Origin: an uncultured Clostridia bacterium
Lineage (GTDB): Bacteria; Bacillota; Clostridia; Oscillospirales; Acutalibacteraceae
Reading direction: 5' to 3'
Assembly: GCA_945869905.1 (NCBI GenBank)
Contig: CAMBQD010000001.1
Coordinates: forward strand, 1 to 35,019
DNA length: 35,019 bases
Under the pieces are notes generated by a model. It was given only the letters and a program-made list of their open reading frames with translations, had not been told where the DNA came from and ran no database searches. Made by a program: the position numbers and the translations under genes. Below are positions 16,532-23,661 of the stretch, piece by piece (position 1 is the stretch's first letter; the number at the start of each line of letters is the position of its first letter).

Positions 16532-16619
16532 TTTGTCAATAATGTTTCACGGCATTTTGTAACCTTTTCTTTTCTTTTTGTTGTGGGAAAAACTGCCGTT
16601 TTTCTGTGAAACAGACAAA
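16532..16619. repeat. Long interrupted dyad upstream of nrdD
   Basis: Left half tttgtc-tgtttcac-ggca (16532-16537, 16543-16554); right half tgcc-gtgaaaca-gacaaa (16594-16597, 16606-16619). The three blocks pair in order with small internal loops, 18 bp in all around a pyrimidine-rich 39-nt loop. It follows the tagD terminator and precedes the NrdR-like boxes. Its function is unknown: it could be a small RNA or a large operator. Confidence 0.45.
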
Positions 16620-16668
16620 TGTCCGTTATTCTATATATACATATTTTTGTGGTTATGAAAAAGAAAAA

Positions 16669-16684
16669 ATACAATATATTGTGT
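16669..16684. promoter_or_regulatory. NrdR box 1
   Basis: atacaatatattgtgt agrees with the consensus ACACWATATMTWGTGT at 15 of 16 positions. It lies just upstream of the -35 of the nrdDG promoter. Confidence 0.75.
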
Positions 16685-16702
16685 TTTTTTCTTAATTTAC
16701 TA

Positions 16703-16731
16703 TTGACACACCGCTAAATATTTGGTATTAT
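16703..16731 (+). promoter_or_regulatory. nrdDG promoter
   Basis: TTGACA (16703-16708), 17-bp spacer, TATTAT (16726-16731). A purine-rich AAGGGG SD follows before the ATG at 16790. Confidence 0.75.
16711..16727. promoter_or_regulatory. NrdR box 2 (weaker)
   Basis: ccgctaaatatttggta is a degenerate AT-centred palindrome inside the promoter spacer. Its centre is about 43 bp, close to four helical turns, from box 1, as expected for paired NrdR sites although three turns is commoner. Confidence 0.5.
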
Positions 16732-16789
16732 TAATCCAGTCGATTAAATTGTTTGTAACTATTTTGTAACAAAATTAAGGGGAAAAATT

Positions 16790-18952
16790 ATGAAAATCAT
16801 TAAGCGAAACGGCTCAGAGGTTGATTTTGATATAAACAAAATTATTGTTGCCGTATCAAAGGCAAATGCTGCCTGTAAAAAAGAAGAGCTTACACCAAGT
16901 CAAATTAACGAAATTGCCGAATATGTCGAGTTTAAAACATCAAAGGCAAACCGCGCTTTATCCGTTGAGGAAATTCAGGATATTGTTGAAAATCAGATTA
17001 TGGCACAGGGTGCATTTGACGTTGCCAGACTTTATGTAAAATACCGCTATAACCGTTCGCTTATCAGAAAGGCAAATACAACAGATAACCAAATCCTTTC
17101 TCTTATCGAATGTAATAACGAAGAGGTTAAGCAGGAAAACTCAAATAAAAACCCAACGGTAAACTCCGTACAGCGTGACTATATGGCAGGTGAGGTTTCC
17201 AAGGATATCACAAAGAGAATTCTTTTGCCGCAGGATATTGTTGACGCTCACGAGCAGGGCATTATCCATTTCCACGACGCAGATTATTTTGCACAGCATA
17301 TGCACAACTGCGACCTTGTTAACCTTGAGGATATGCTCCAAAACGGCACCGTTATTTCAGAAACAATGATTGAAAAGCCCCATAGCTTTTCCACTGCCTG
17401 CAATATTGCAACACAGATTATTGCTCAGGTTGCGTCAAGCCAGTACGGCGGTCAGTCCATTTCTCTTGCGCATCTTGCTCCCTTTGTTCAAATCAGCAGG
17501 GATAAAATTCGCAAGGAGGTTATGGAGGAAGCAGAGCAGTTTGGCTTTAATATGGATGAAAATCAAGTTGCAGAGCTTACCGAAAAGCGCCTGAGGGACG
17601 AGGTTTCAAGAGGTGTACAGACAATTCAGTATCAGGTTGTAACTCTCCTTACCACCAACGGACAGGCTCCCTTTGTTACAGTATTTATGTACCTTAACGA
17701 AGCTAAAAGCGAGCAGGAAAAGAAGGACCTTGCCCTCATTATTGAGGAAACCCTTAAGCAGAGAATACAGGGTGTAAAAAATGAGGACGGCGTTTGGATT
17801 ACTCCTGCATTTCCAAAGCTTATTTATGTACTTGAGAACGATAATGTGGAGGAGGATTCTCCTTACTTCTATCTTACAGAGCTTGCCGCAAGATGCACTG
17901 CAAAGAGAATGGTGCCCGATTACATCTCAGAAAAGAAGATGAAGGAGCTTAAGGAGGGCAACTGCTTCCCTGTTATGGGATGTCGTTCAAATCTTTCTCC
18001 TTGGAAGGACGAAAACGGAAACTATAAATTCTACGGACGTTTTAATCAGGGTGTTGTTACACTTAACCTTGTTGACATTGCCTGCTCCTCCGGCGGCGAT
18101 ATGACAAAGTTTTGGAAAATATTTGACGAGCGTCTTGATTTGTGCTACCGTGCATTAATGTGCCGTCACAACAGACTTAAGGGCACACTGTCCGACGCCG
18201 CACCGATTCTTTGGCAGCACGGTGCAATCGCAAGACTTAAAAAGGGTGAAAAAATTGATTCACTTTTGGTTGGCGGCTATTCAACAATCAGCCTTGGCTA
18301 TGCCGGTCTTTATGAATGTACAAAGTATATGACAGGTATGAGCCATACCGACGAAAACGGCGGCAAGGAATTTGCTCTTAAGGTAATGCGTTATATGAAC
18401 GACGCTTGCACAAGATGGAAAAAGGAAACCACAATCGGCTTCGGTATCTACGGAACTCCTCTTGAGTCCACAACATATAAATTTGCAAAGTGCCTGCAAA
18501 AACGTTTTGGCATTATTCCCGGCGTAACAGATAAAAACTATATTACAAATTCTTATCACGTTCACGTTACTGAGGAAATTGACGCATTTTCAAAGCTTTC
18601 CTTTGAGGCTCCCTTCCAAGAGCTTTCAACCGGCGGTGCCATCTCCTATGTAGAAGTACCGAATATGCAGAACAATATTCCTGCTGTTTTACAGGTTATG
18701 AGATATATTTACGACAATATTATGTATGCCGAGCTTAACACAAAATCCGACTACTGTCAGTGCTGTGGCTATGACGGAGAAATTCAGATTGTTGAAAACG
18801 GTGACGGCAAGCTTGTTTGGAGATGCCCAAAATGCGGCAATGAAGACCAGGATAAAATGAACGTTGCCAGAAGAACCTGCGGCTATATCGGCACACAGTT
18901 CTGGAATCAGGGCAGAACACAGGAAATTAAAGAAAGAGTATTGCATTTATAA
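16790..18952 (+). CDS. nrdD: Anaerobic ribonucleoside-triphosphate reductase (class III)
   Basis: 720 aa, normal length. It reduces NTPs to dNTPs without oxygen using a glycyl radical. The N-terminal ATP-cone (residues ~1-95: MKIIKRNGSEVDFDINKI...) binds the allosteric nucleotide. The barrel contains GTVISETMIEKPHSFSTACNI and the active-site CPVMGCRSNLSP-type segment (NCFPVMGCRSNLSPW). The C-terminal zinc site is CQCC...CPKCG (~650-685), followed by the radical-bearing RRTCGYIGTQFWNQGR. SD AAGGGG. Its activase nrdG follows after a hairpin. Regulation by NrdR is predicted from the boxes at 16669 and 16711. Confidence 0.96.
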   Translation: MKIIKRNGSEVDFDINKIIVAVSKANAACKKEELTPSQINEIAEYVEFKTSKANRALSVEEIQDIVENQIMAQGAFDVARLYVKYRYNRSLIRKANTTDNQILSLIECNNEEVKQENSNKNPTVNSVQRDYMAGEVSKDITKRILLPQDIVDAHEQGIIHFHDADYFAQHMHNCDLVNLEDMLQNGTVISETMIEKPHSFSTACNIATQIIAQVASSQYGGQSISLAHLAPFVQISRDKIRKEVMEEAEQFGFNMDENQVAELTEKRLRDEVSRGVQTIQYQVVTLLTTNGQAPFVTVFMYLNEAKSEQEKKDLALIIEETLKQRIQGVKNEDGVWITPAFPKLIYVLENDNVEEDSPYFYLTELAARCTAKRMVPDYISEKKMKELKEGNCFPVMGCRSNLSPWKDENGNYKFYGRFNQGVVTLNLVDIACSSGGDMTKFWKIFDERLDLCYRALMCRHNRLKGTLSDAAPILWQHGAIARLKKGEKIDSLLVGGYSTISLGYAGLYECTKYMTGMSHTDENGGKEFALKVMRYMNDACTRWKKETTIGFGIYGTPLESTTYKFAKCLQKRFGIIPGVTDKNYITNSYHVHVTEEIDAFSKLSFEAPFQELSTGGAISYVEVPNMQNNIPAVLQVMRYIYDNIMYAELNTKSDYCQCCGYDGEIQIVENGDGKLVWRCPKCGNEDQDKMNVARRTCGYIGTQFWNQGRTQEIKERVLHL

Positions 18953-18960
18953 AATAACAA

Positions 18961-18982
18961 AGGGCTGTCAAAAGACAGCCCT
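18961..18982 (+). other. Intercistronic hairpin between nrdD and nrdG
   Basis: Perfect 9-bp stem agggctgtc / gacagccct with an AAAA loop and no T tract after it. It is more likely an mRNA-stabilising or partial-attenuation structure than a full terminator, and may lower nrdG relative to nrdD. Confidence 0.7.
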
Positions 18983-19010
18983 ATTATGTATTCTGTTTTG
19001 GAGAAATAAT

Positions 19011-19535
19011 ATGAACTACGGCGAAATCAAAAAAAACGACATTGCAAACGGTGAGGGCGTTAGGACATCGCTTTTCGTTTCCGGTTGCCGACACCACTGT
19101 AAAAACTGCTTTAATCAAAGCACCTGGGACTTTGGCTTCGGCGAGCCCTTTACGGAAAAAACAATGCAGGAAATACTTGATGCCTGCTCGCCCCATTGGA
19201 TAAACGGCCTGTCACTGCTTGGGGGTGAGCCCTTTGAGCCTGAAAATCAAAGGGTGCTTTTACCGTTTCTCATAATGTTCAGGGAACGTTTTCCCGAAAA
19301 GGATGTGTGGTGCTATTCGGGATTTACCTTTGAGGATATCACAGGCAAAAATCAGTCAAGGGCCTTCACCGATATCAGCAGTGAAATGCTCAAATTGATT
19401 GACGTTCTTGTGGACGGTCCCTTTGTGGAGGAAAAAAAGGACATTTCTCTGGTGTTTCGCGGCTCGTCAAACCAACGTGTTATTGATGTAAAGAAAACAC
19501 TTGAGCAAAATAAAATAGTTTTATATCTTGAATAA
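19011..19535 (+). CDS. nrdG: Anaerobic ribonucleotide reductase activating protein (radical SAM)
   Basis: 174 aa from ATG 19011, preceded by GGAGAA; the frame stays open upstream into nrdD, but those codons lie before the SD. It generates the glycyl radical on NrdD from S-adenosylmethionine. The radical-SAM cluster motif CRHHCKNC (CX3CX2C) is at residues ~26-33 with SLFVSGC before it and the SAM-binding LLGGEPF at ~65-71. Transcribed with nrdD from the NrdR-box promoter. Length is at the upper end of the family. Confidence 0.95.
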   Translation: MNYGEIKKNDIANGEGVRTSLFVSGCRHHCKNCFNQSTWDFGFGEPFTEKTMQEILDACSPHWINGLSLLGGEPFEPENQRVLLPFLIMFRERFPEKDVWCYSGFTFEDITGKNQSRAFTDISSEMLKLIDVLVDGPFVEEKKDISLVFRGSSNQRVIDVKKTLEQNKIVLYLE

Positions 19536-19541
19536 CAAAAG

Positions 19542-19561
19542 GGCGGTCATCTTTGACCGCC
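19542..19561 (+). terminator. Hairpin after nrdG
   Basis: Stem ggcggtca / tgaccgcc with loop tctt, 6 nt after the nrdG stop. There is no T tract, so termination would be weak. The same 20 bases recur inverted at 19841-19860. Confidence 0.6.
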
Positions 19562-19563
19562 TC

Positions 19564-19728
19564 AGCGTGTAGAAAAAATCCAAGTAACAAATTTCTACAC
19601 GCTGTTAGACTTCGAGAAATGGAACTGAATTTCGTTTTCTTGCGAGTGGGAGCTGTACGATGGTACCGCCCCCGAGCAAAAAACGGAAAGCGCCAAAACA
19701 GCCTTGGGTTCAATGCCCAAGGCTGTTT
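19564..19728. repeat. Three-hairpin structured repeat, copy 1 (possible ncRNA)
   Basis: H1: agcgtgtagaaa / tttctacacgct (19564-19575 / 19592-19603), 16-nt loop. Conserved linker agacttcgagaaatggaact and the bases after it (19607-19631). H2: stem closing at ttgc / gcaa (~19639-19679) around the conserved ctgtacgatggtaccgc, itself with a small gtac/gtac helix. H3: aaacagccttggg / cccaaggctgttt (19696-19708 / 19716-19728) with 7-nt loop ttcaatg. The second copy at 34781-34946 has the same layout and length (166 nt) with compensated stem changes. It lies between convergent genes, so it does not lead into any gene. I do not recognise an Rfam family. Confidence 0.8.
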
Positions 19729-19730
19729 CC

Positions 19731-19785
19731 AATCCCTCTGTCAGCACTGTGTGCTGCTACCTCCCTTTTACAAGGGAGGCTTAAT
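19731..19785. repeat. Clostridial palindromic intergenic repeat
   Basis: Two small hairpins, cagcac/gtgctg (19742-19756) and cctccctt/aagggagg (19760-19779), led by aatccctctgt. This layout (AATCCCTC..GTCAGC..., then CTCCCTT..AAGGGAG) is that of the abundant REP-like repeats in gut Clostridia, judged from memory. Nothing else coding is seen in 19729-19845. Confidence 0.6.
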
Positions 19786-19840
19786 TTGGTTATATTGATT
19801 TTATTTTGGCGTGGTTCAGTCCACTTTATCGACAGTCTTG

Positions 19841-19860
19841 TGCGGTCAAAGATGACCGCC
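19841..19860 (-). terminator. Hairpin over the ydcF stop codon, inverted twin of 19542-19561
   Basis: tgcggtcaaagatgaccgcc forms a 7-bp stem and equals the reverse complement of the nrdG hairpin at 19 of 20 bases. It encodes the last residues of the minus-strand gene. Confidence 0.55.
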
Positions 19861-20586
19861 TACTTTGTTGAAATCTTTTATATTTTCTTTTATCAGAGCA
19901 AAAATTTCTCTTATCAAAAACGTGGGCAACAAATTCCACTTTGTTTTTGATGAAACTGAGGACGCTTTTATGCCGTAACGGCTGCAAATCAGCCTTGCTC
20001 TTTTTTGATGATACTCGGAGGTGGCAATAGCCGCCTCCCTTTCCATTCCCAGCTCCTCCATTATTGCAAGGGAAAATCTTATGTTTTCATCTGTGCTGGT
20101 GGATTTATCCTCCAAAATCAGCCTGTCCTTTGCTATCCCTCTGTCATAGAGAAGCTGCTGCATACAAAGTGCCTCGGACAGATTTTCGCCCCTGCCCTGA
20201 CCTCCGCTTAAAATTGCAACAGAGGTGGGATTGCTGAGTAAAAATCTGTATGCCGCATCTGTTCGCTTTAACAGTGCAAGGCTGGGTCTGTCACCCTTTA
20301 CCTTGCATCCAAGAACAATAACAACCCTTTCGCTTTCAGCGTCTGTTTTTCCGGAAGCATACACGTTTCTCATTAACAAAAGCATCAGCAATAACACGCA
20401 TGCGGCAATAACTGCCACAAGCCTTTGATTAGTCACATCAAGTCTGTTAAGGAATACGCCCAAAAGCACATATGCCGCACCCAACAGCATACCGACTATG
20501 TTGCCGAAATTCAGCACTCTGTCAAAAACAGCCGCCGCAAATGCAACAAACACTGCGGCGCCGATAATTATAAACACTATCTGCAT
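19846..20586 (-). CDS. YdcF/SanA-like DUF218 membrane protein
   Basis: 246 aa. Three N-terminal membrane segments (about residues 3-22, 28-46 and 56-72) precede a DUF218 domain (~88-225): VVIVLGCKVKGDRPS, AILSGGQGRGENLSEA, LILEDKSTSTDENI and IATSEYHQKRA. Proteins of this group act in the envelope, in some cases in undecaprenyl-lipid or peptidoglycan-related steps, but no reaction can be assigned here. Its ATG overlaps the serS stop (TAATG), so it is coupled to serS. The final residues KVGGHL are written by the terminal hairpin, suggesting the C-terminus was reshaped by the repeat. Confidence 0.85.
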   Translation of the reverse strand: MQIVFIIIGAAVFVAFAAAVFDRVLNFGNIVGMLLGAAYVLLGVFLNRLDVTNQRLVAVIAACVLLLMLLLMRNVYASGKTDAESERVVIVLGCKVKGDRPSLALLKRTDAAYRFLLSNPTSVAILSGGQGRGENLSEALCMQQLLYDRGIAKDRLILEDKSTSTDENIRFSLAIMEELGMEREAAIATSEYHQKRARLICSRYGIKASSVSSKTKWNLLPTFLIREIFALIKENIKDFNKVGGHL

Positions 20587-21872
20587 TATTTCTTAGGTAC
20601 TATTCTGTCCTTGCCGCCCATATACATACGCAGTGCCTCCGGAATAAGAACCGAGCCGTCCTCCTGCAGGTTGTTTTCAAGGAAGGCGATAAGCATTCTC
20701 GGCGGAGCAACAACGGTATTATTAAGAGTGTGGGCAAGGTAATTTCCGTTTTCACCTTTTACTCTGATTTTAAGACGTCTTGCCTGAGCGTCGGTAAGGT
20801 TTGAGCAGGAGCCAACCTCAAAATATTTTTTCTGCCTTGGTGACCAGGCCTCAACGTCTACTGACTTAACCTTTAAATCTGCCAAATCACCTGAACAGCA
20901 CTCAAGAGTTCTTACAGGGATATCAAGAGAACGGAAAAGGTCAACAGTGTTCTGCCAAAGCCTATCAAACCACATTTTTGACTCCTCCGGCTTGCAGACA
21001 ACAACCATTTCCTGCTTTTCAAACTGGTGAATACGGTACACACCGCGTTCCTCAATACCGTGTGCACCCTTCTCCTTTCTAAAGCAGGGAGAATATGATG
21101 TAAGAGTTTTCGGCAGCTCCGACTCCGGCGTAATGGTGTCAATGAACTTGCCTATCATTGAATGCTCGGAGGTACCGATAAGATAAAGGTCCTCGCCCTC
21201 AATTTTGTACATCATTGCGTCCATTTCCTCAAAGCTCATAACGCCTGTTACAACGTTTGACCTAATCATAAACGGAGGAACAACATAAGTAAAGCCTCTG
21301 TCAATCATAAAATCTCTGGCGTAGCTGATTACTGCGCTGTGGAGCCTTGCAATATCACCCATCAGATAGTAAAATCCGTTTCCTGCAACTCTGCCTGCCG
21401 CCTCTAAATCAATGCCGTCGAAGGTTTCCATAATATCGGTGTGATAAGGAATTTCATAATCCGGCACAACAGGCTCGCCGTATCTTTGCACCTCTACATT
21501 TTCACTGTCGTCCTTGCCGATTGGCACAGAGTCGTCAATAATATTGGGAATAACCATCATAATTGAGGTTACCTTTTCGTTAAGCTCCTTTTCCTTAACG
21601 GCAAGCTCCTCCAACTCCTTCGCCTGCGCGTTTACCTGCTCACGGATTGCCATGCCCTCTTCCTTTTTTCCCTGTGACATAAGCATACCGATTTCCTTTG
21701 AAAGCTTGTTTCTGTTGGCTCTCAGCTCGTCGGCTCTTGCCATTGCTGCGCGTCTTTCCTCGTCAAGAGCAATTACCTCGTCAACCAACGGAAGCTTTTT
21801 GTCCTGAAATTTCTTTTTGATATTTTCCTTTACTATCTCAGGGTTTTCTCTTACAAATTTAATATCCAGCAT
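20586..21872 (-). CDS. serS: Seryl-tRNA synthetase
   Basis: 428 aa, full length. Charges tRNA-Ser (and tRNA-Sec where present) with serine. The N-terminal tRNA-binding coiled coil spans residues ~30-105 (ALDEERRAAMARADELRANRNKLS...). Class II motifs follow: TSEHSMIGKF region, motif 2 in FRKEKGAHGIEERGVYRIHQFEKQE, and motif 3 in NGNYLAHTLNNTVVAPPRMLIAFLENN. SD TAGGAGA. It starts 2 nt after parB stop and is transcribed with it. Confidence 0.96.
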   Translation of the reverse strand: MLDIKFVRENPEIVKENIKKKFQDKKLPLVDEVIALDEERRAAMARADELRANRNKLSKEIGMLMSQGKKEEGMAIREQVNAQAKELEELAVKEKELNEKVTSIMMVIPNIIDDSVPIGKDDSENVEVQRYGEPVVPDYEIPYHTDIMETFDGIDLEAAGRVAGNGFYYLMGDIARLHSAVISYARDFMIDRGFTYVVPPFMIRSNVVTGVMSFEEMDAMMYKIEGEDLYLIGTSEHSMIGKFIDTITPESELPKTLTSYSPCFRKEKGAHGIEERGVYRIHQFEKQEMVVVCKPEESKMWFDRLWQNTVDLFRSLDIPVRTLECCSGDLADLKVKSVDVEAWSPRQKKYFEVGSCSNLTDAQARRLKIRVKGENGNYLAHTLNNTVVAPPRMLIAFLENNLQEDGSVLIPEALRMYMGGKDRIVPKK

Positions 21873-21874
21873 TT

Positions 21875-22723
21875 TTATTCTCCTAACTTATTTGCTATCT
21901 CTTTTAAATCCTCGGCTGAGTAGAACTCTATGTCCAGTGTGCCCTTTCCTCTGCCGTTATAAACCTTAACCTTCCTGCCAAGAACCTCTGTTAATGACAG
22001 CTCAACCTCGTCATAAAACGAGTCGCGCCTTTTTGATGATGAACGCAATTTCACCGTTCTCTCGCTGATTTTTGCAAGGCGTTCCACATCACGAACGGTT
22101 AAATTGTTCTTAACAATATTCTGAGCCGCCTCATAAATCATTGCCTCATTGTCAAAGGCAAGCAATGCTCTGGCGTGACCTGCGGAGATTTCACCGTTTC
22201 TGGTCATATCACGCACTTCCTTTGGCAGCTTTAAAAGTCTTAATGAGTTCGCAATAGCCGGTCTTGATTTACCAACGGATACTGCCACGTCCTCTTGGGT
22301 GAAGCCGCATCTGTCAATCAGTGCCTGCAAACCCTCTGCCTCTTCAATTGGGTTTAAGTCCTCTCTCTGCAGGTTTTCGATTATTGCAATTTCCATTGTT
22401 TCCACGTCGGAAAGCTCCTTGATTACAACAGGAACCTCTTTAAGTCCTGCAATTCTTGATGCTCTCCAGCGTCTTTCGCCGGCTACAAGCTGGTATCCGC
22501 CTGCAGGCAACGGTCTTACAAGCAGGGGCTGTAAAACACCGTGCTGTGATATACTGTCCGCCAGCTCCTGCAACGCACCTTCGTCAAAGGTTTTTCTGGG
22601 CTGGTCCTTGTTTGGAACAATATCATTGATTGACAGGGTGTTTGTTGGCATTGCTTCATCTACGGAATTTTCCAGCATAAGTGCATTTAAGCCCTTACCT
22701 AAGCCGGATTGTTTTTTTGCCAT
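21875..22723 (-). CDS. parB: Chromosome-partitioning protein ParB (Spo0J)
   Basis: 282 aa. A CTPase DNA clamp that loads at parS. N-terminal domain with QPRKTF (residues 41-46), GERRWRA (82-88) and ENLQRED (116-122); helix-turn-helix FTQEDVAVSVGKSRPAIANSLRLL (141-164); C-terminal dimer domain to residue 282. The recognition region has Arg154 and Ser160, the parS-type pattern, unlike its paralogue at 24658. SD AGGAGGAG. It is separated from parA by a DMT transporter gene, which is unusual. Expected partners are ParA at 23662 and the parS sites at 24476 and 24547. Confidence 0.95.
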   Translation of the reverse strand: MAKKQSGLGKGLNALMLENSVDEAMPTNTLSINDIVPNKDQPRKTFDEGALQELADSISQHGVLQPLLVRPLPAGGYQLVAGERRWRASRIAGLKEVPVVIKELSDVETMEIAIIENLQREDLNPIEEAEGLQALIDRCGFTQEDVAVSVGKSRPAIANSLRLLKLPKEVRDMTRNGEISAGHARALLAFDNEAMIYEAAQNIVKNNLTVRDVERLAKISERTVKLRSSSKRRDSFYDEVELSLTEVLGRKVKVYNGRGKGTLDIEFYSAEDLKEIANKLGE

Positions 22724-22736
22724 TACTTCTCCTCCT

Positions 22737-23636
22737 TTATGTTTTAGATAAACGTTTATGCTTTTTCATTTCAATATTCGGTAAAATCATTGCCCCGAGA
22801 ATAAGCACTATTCCTGCTATTTTTGACACCGTTACAGTGTCCTTAAAAGCAAATATACCGATAAGTGCCGCCACAATAGGCTCTGTTGCCGCTAAAATCG
22901 ACGCCGTTGACGGCTCCAGCTTTTTTAGACCGATTGTGTAAAATACGTACGGCAATGCACCGCAAATTATTCCTGCGAAACAGGATATAGGCAATATAAC
23001 GGGATTTAGCGTGCATTTTTCTATCAGCACGGTAGGCTTAACCATAAAGCCATAGCTAACCGTTGACAGCAAAAACGTATAAAATGTAATTGTTATGGTG
23101 TTATATTTCTTTGTTGCATACCTGCCGAATATGGTATAAAGGGCATATCCTAAGCCTGAGCCAAGCCCTGTAATCAGAACCTTAAAGGACAGCCTGACTG
23201 CACTGCCGATAAGCCCTGTCACAAGAGTACATCCAAAAACCGTAAGGCACATTGCAATTATCTTTTGCCACGTAATTCTTTCCTTAAAAAGTAATGCTGA
23301 CAAAAGCATTACCCATACAGGTGCCGTGTACAATAGCGACACCGCAACAGACGCCTCTGACTCGATAATCGTGTTGTAATAACAAAAATTAAAGAATGTC
23401 AGGCTGAATACTCCTGTACCCACAAACATCCAAATGTCTTTTATGTCTATCCTAAACAACGATGGCTTGTATATAAGCATTGCAATAAACATACAAATTA
23501 CACAACACGCCATACGCAAAAAGCCCATTTCAATGCTTGTTACCGAATATGTGCTTAGAATATTTACTGCAATACAGCTCATACCCCAAAGAATACCGGC
23601 AAGAACAACAAATAACACCGGTTTTGCTCTTTTCAT
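22737..23636 (-). CDS. DMT-superfamily (EamA) transporter
   Basis: 299 aa with ten predicted membrane helices in two EamA repeats (about 8-140 and 150-290): FVVLAGILWGMSCIAVNIL, SLLYTAPVWVMLLSALLF and, in the second half, PSTASILAATEPIVAALIGIFAF. Members export or import metabolites or amino acids; the substrate cannot be read from sequence. It sits between parA (25 nt) and parB (13 nt), in the same direction, and must be co-transcribed with them. A role in chromosome partition is not expected; this is probably an insertion that kept the operon in frame for expression. Confidence 0.88.
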   Translation of the reverse strand: MKRAKPVLFVVLAGILWGMSCIAVNILSTYSVTSIEMGFLRMACCVICMFIAMLIYKPSLFRIDIKDIWMFVGTGVFSLTFFNFCYYNTIIESEASVAVSLLYTAPVWVMLLSALLFKERITWQKIIAMCLTVFGCTLVTGLIGSAVRLSFKVLITGLGSGLGYALYTIFGRYATKKYNTITITFYTFLLSTVSYGFMVKPTVLIEKCTLNPVILPISCFAGIICGALPYVFYTIGLKKLEPSTASILAATEPIVAALIGIFAFKDTVTVSKIAGIVLILGAMILPNIEMKKHKRLSKT

Positions 23637-23661
23637 ATTAAATTGTTCTCCATTGTGTAGT

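Noticed and set aside
16543..16613. Split parS formed by tgtttcac and gtgaaaca
   Set aside because: The halves are 55 bp apart; ParB needs a contiguous palindrome.
18864..19010. Longer nrdG frame starting inside nrdD
   Set aside because: The SD (GGAGAA) and the family N-terminus MNYGEIKKND are at 19011.
19639..19728. T-box riboswitch
   Set aside because: tggtaccgc matches the core, but there is no stem I, specifier loop or downstream aminoacylation or amino-acid gene; the next plus-strand sequence is antisense to ydcF.
19541..19860. CRISPR array or classical IS element
   Set aside because: No regular direct repeats with spacers and no transposase frame; copies of the element are 15 kb apart.
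19553..19950. Two plus-strand frames of 81 and 96 codons
   Set aside because: They lie over the structured repeat and antisense to ydcF, with no SD and no protein-like composition.
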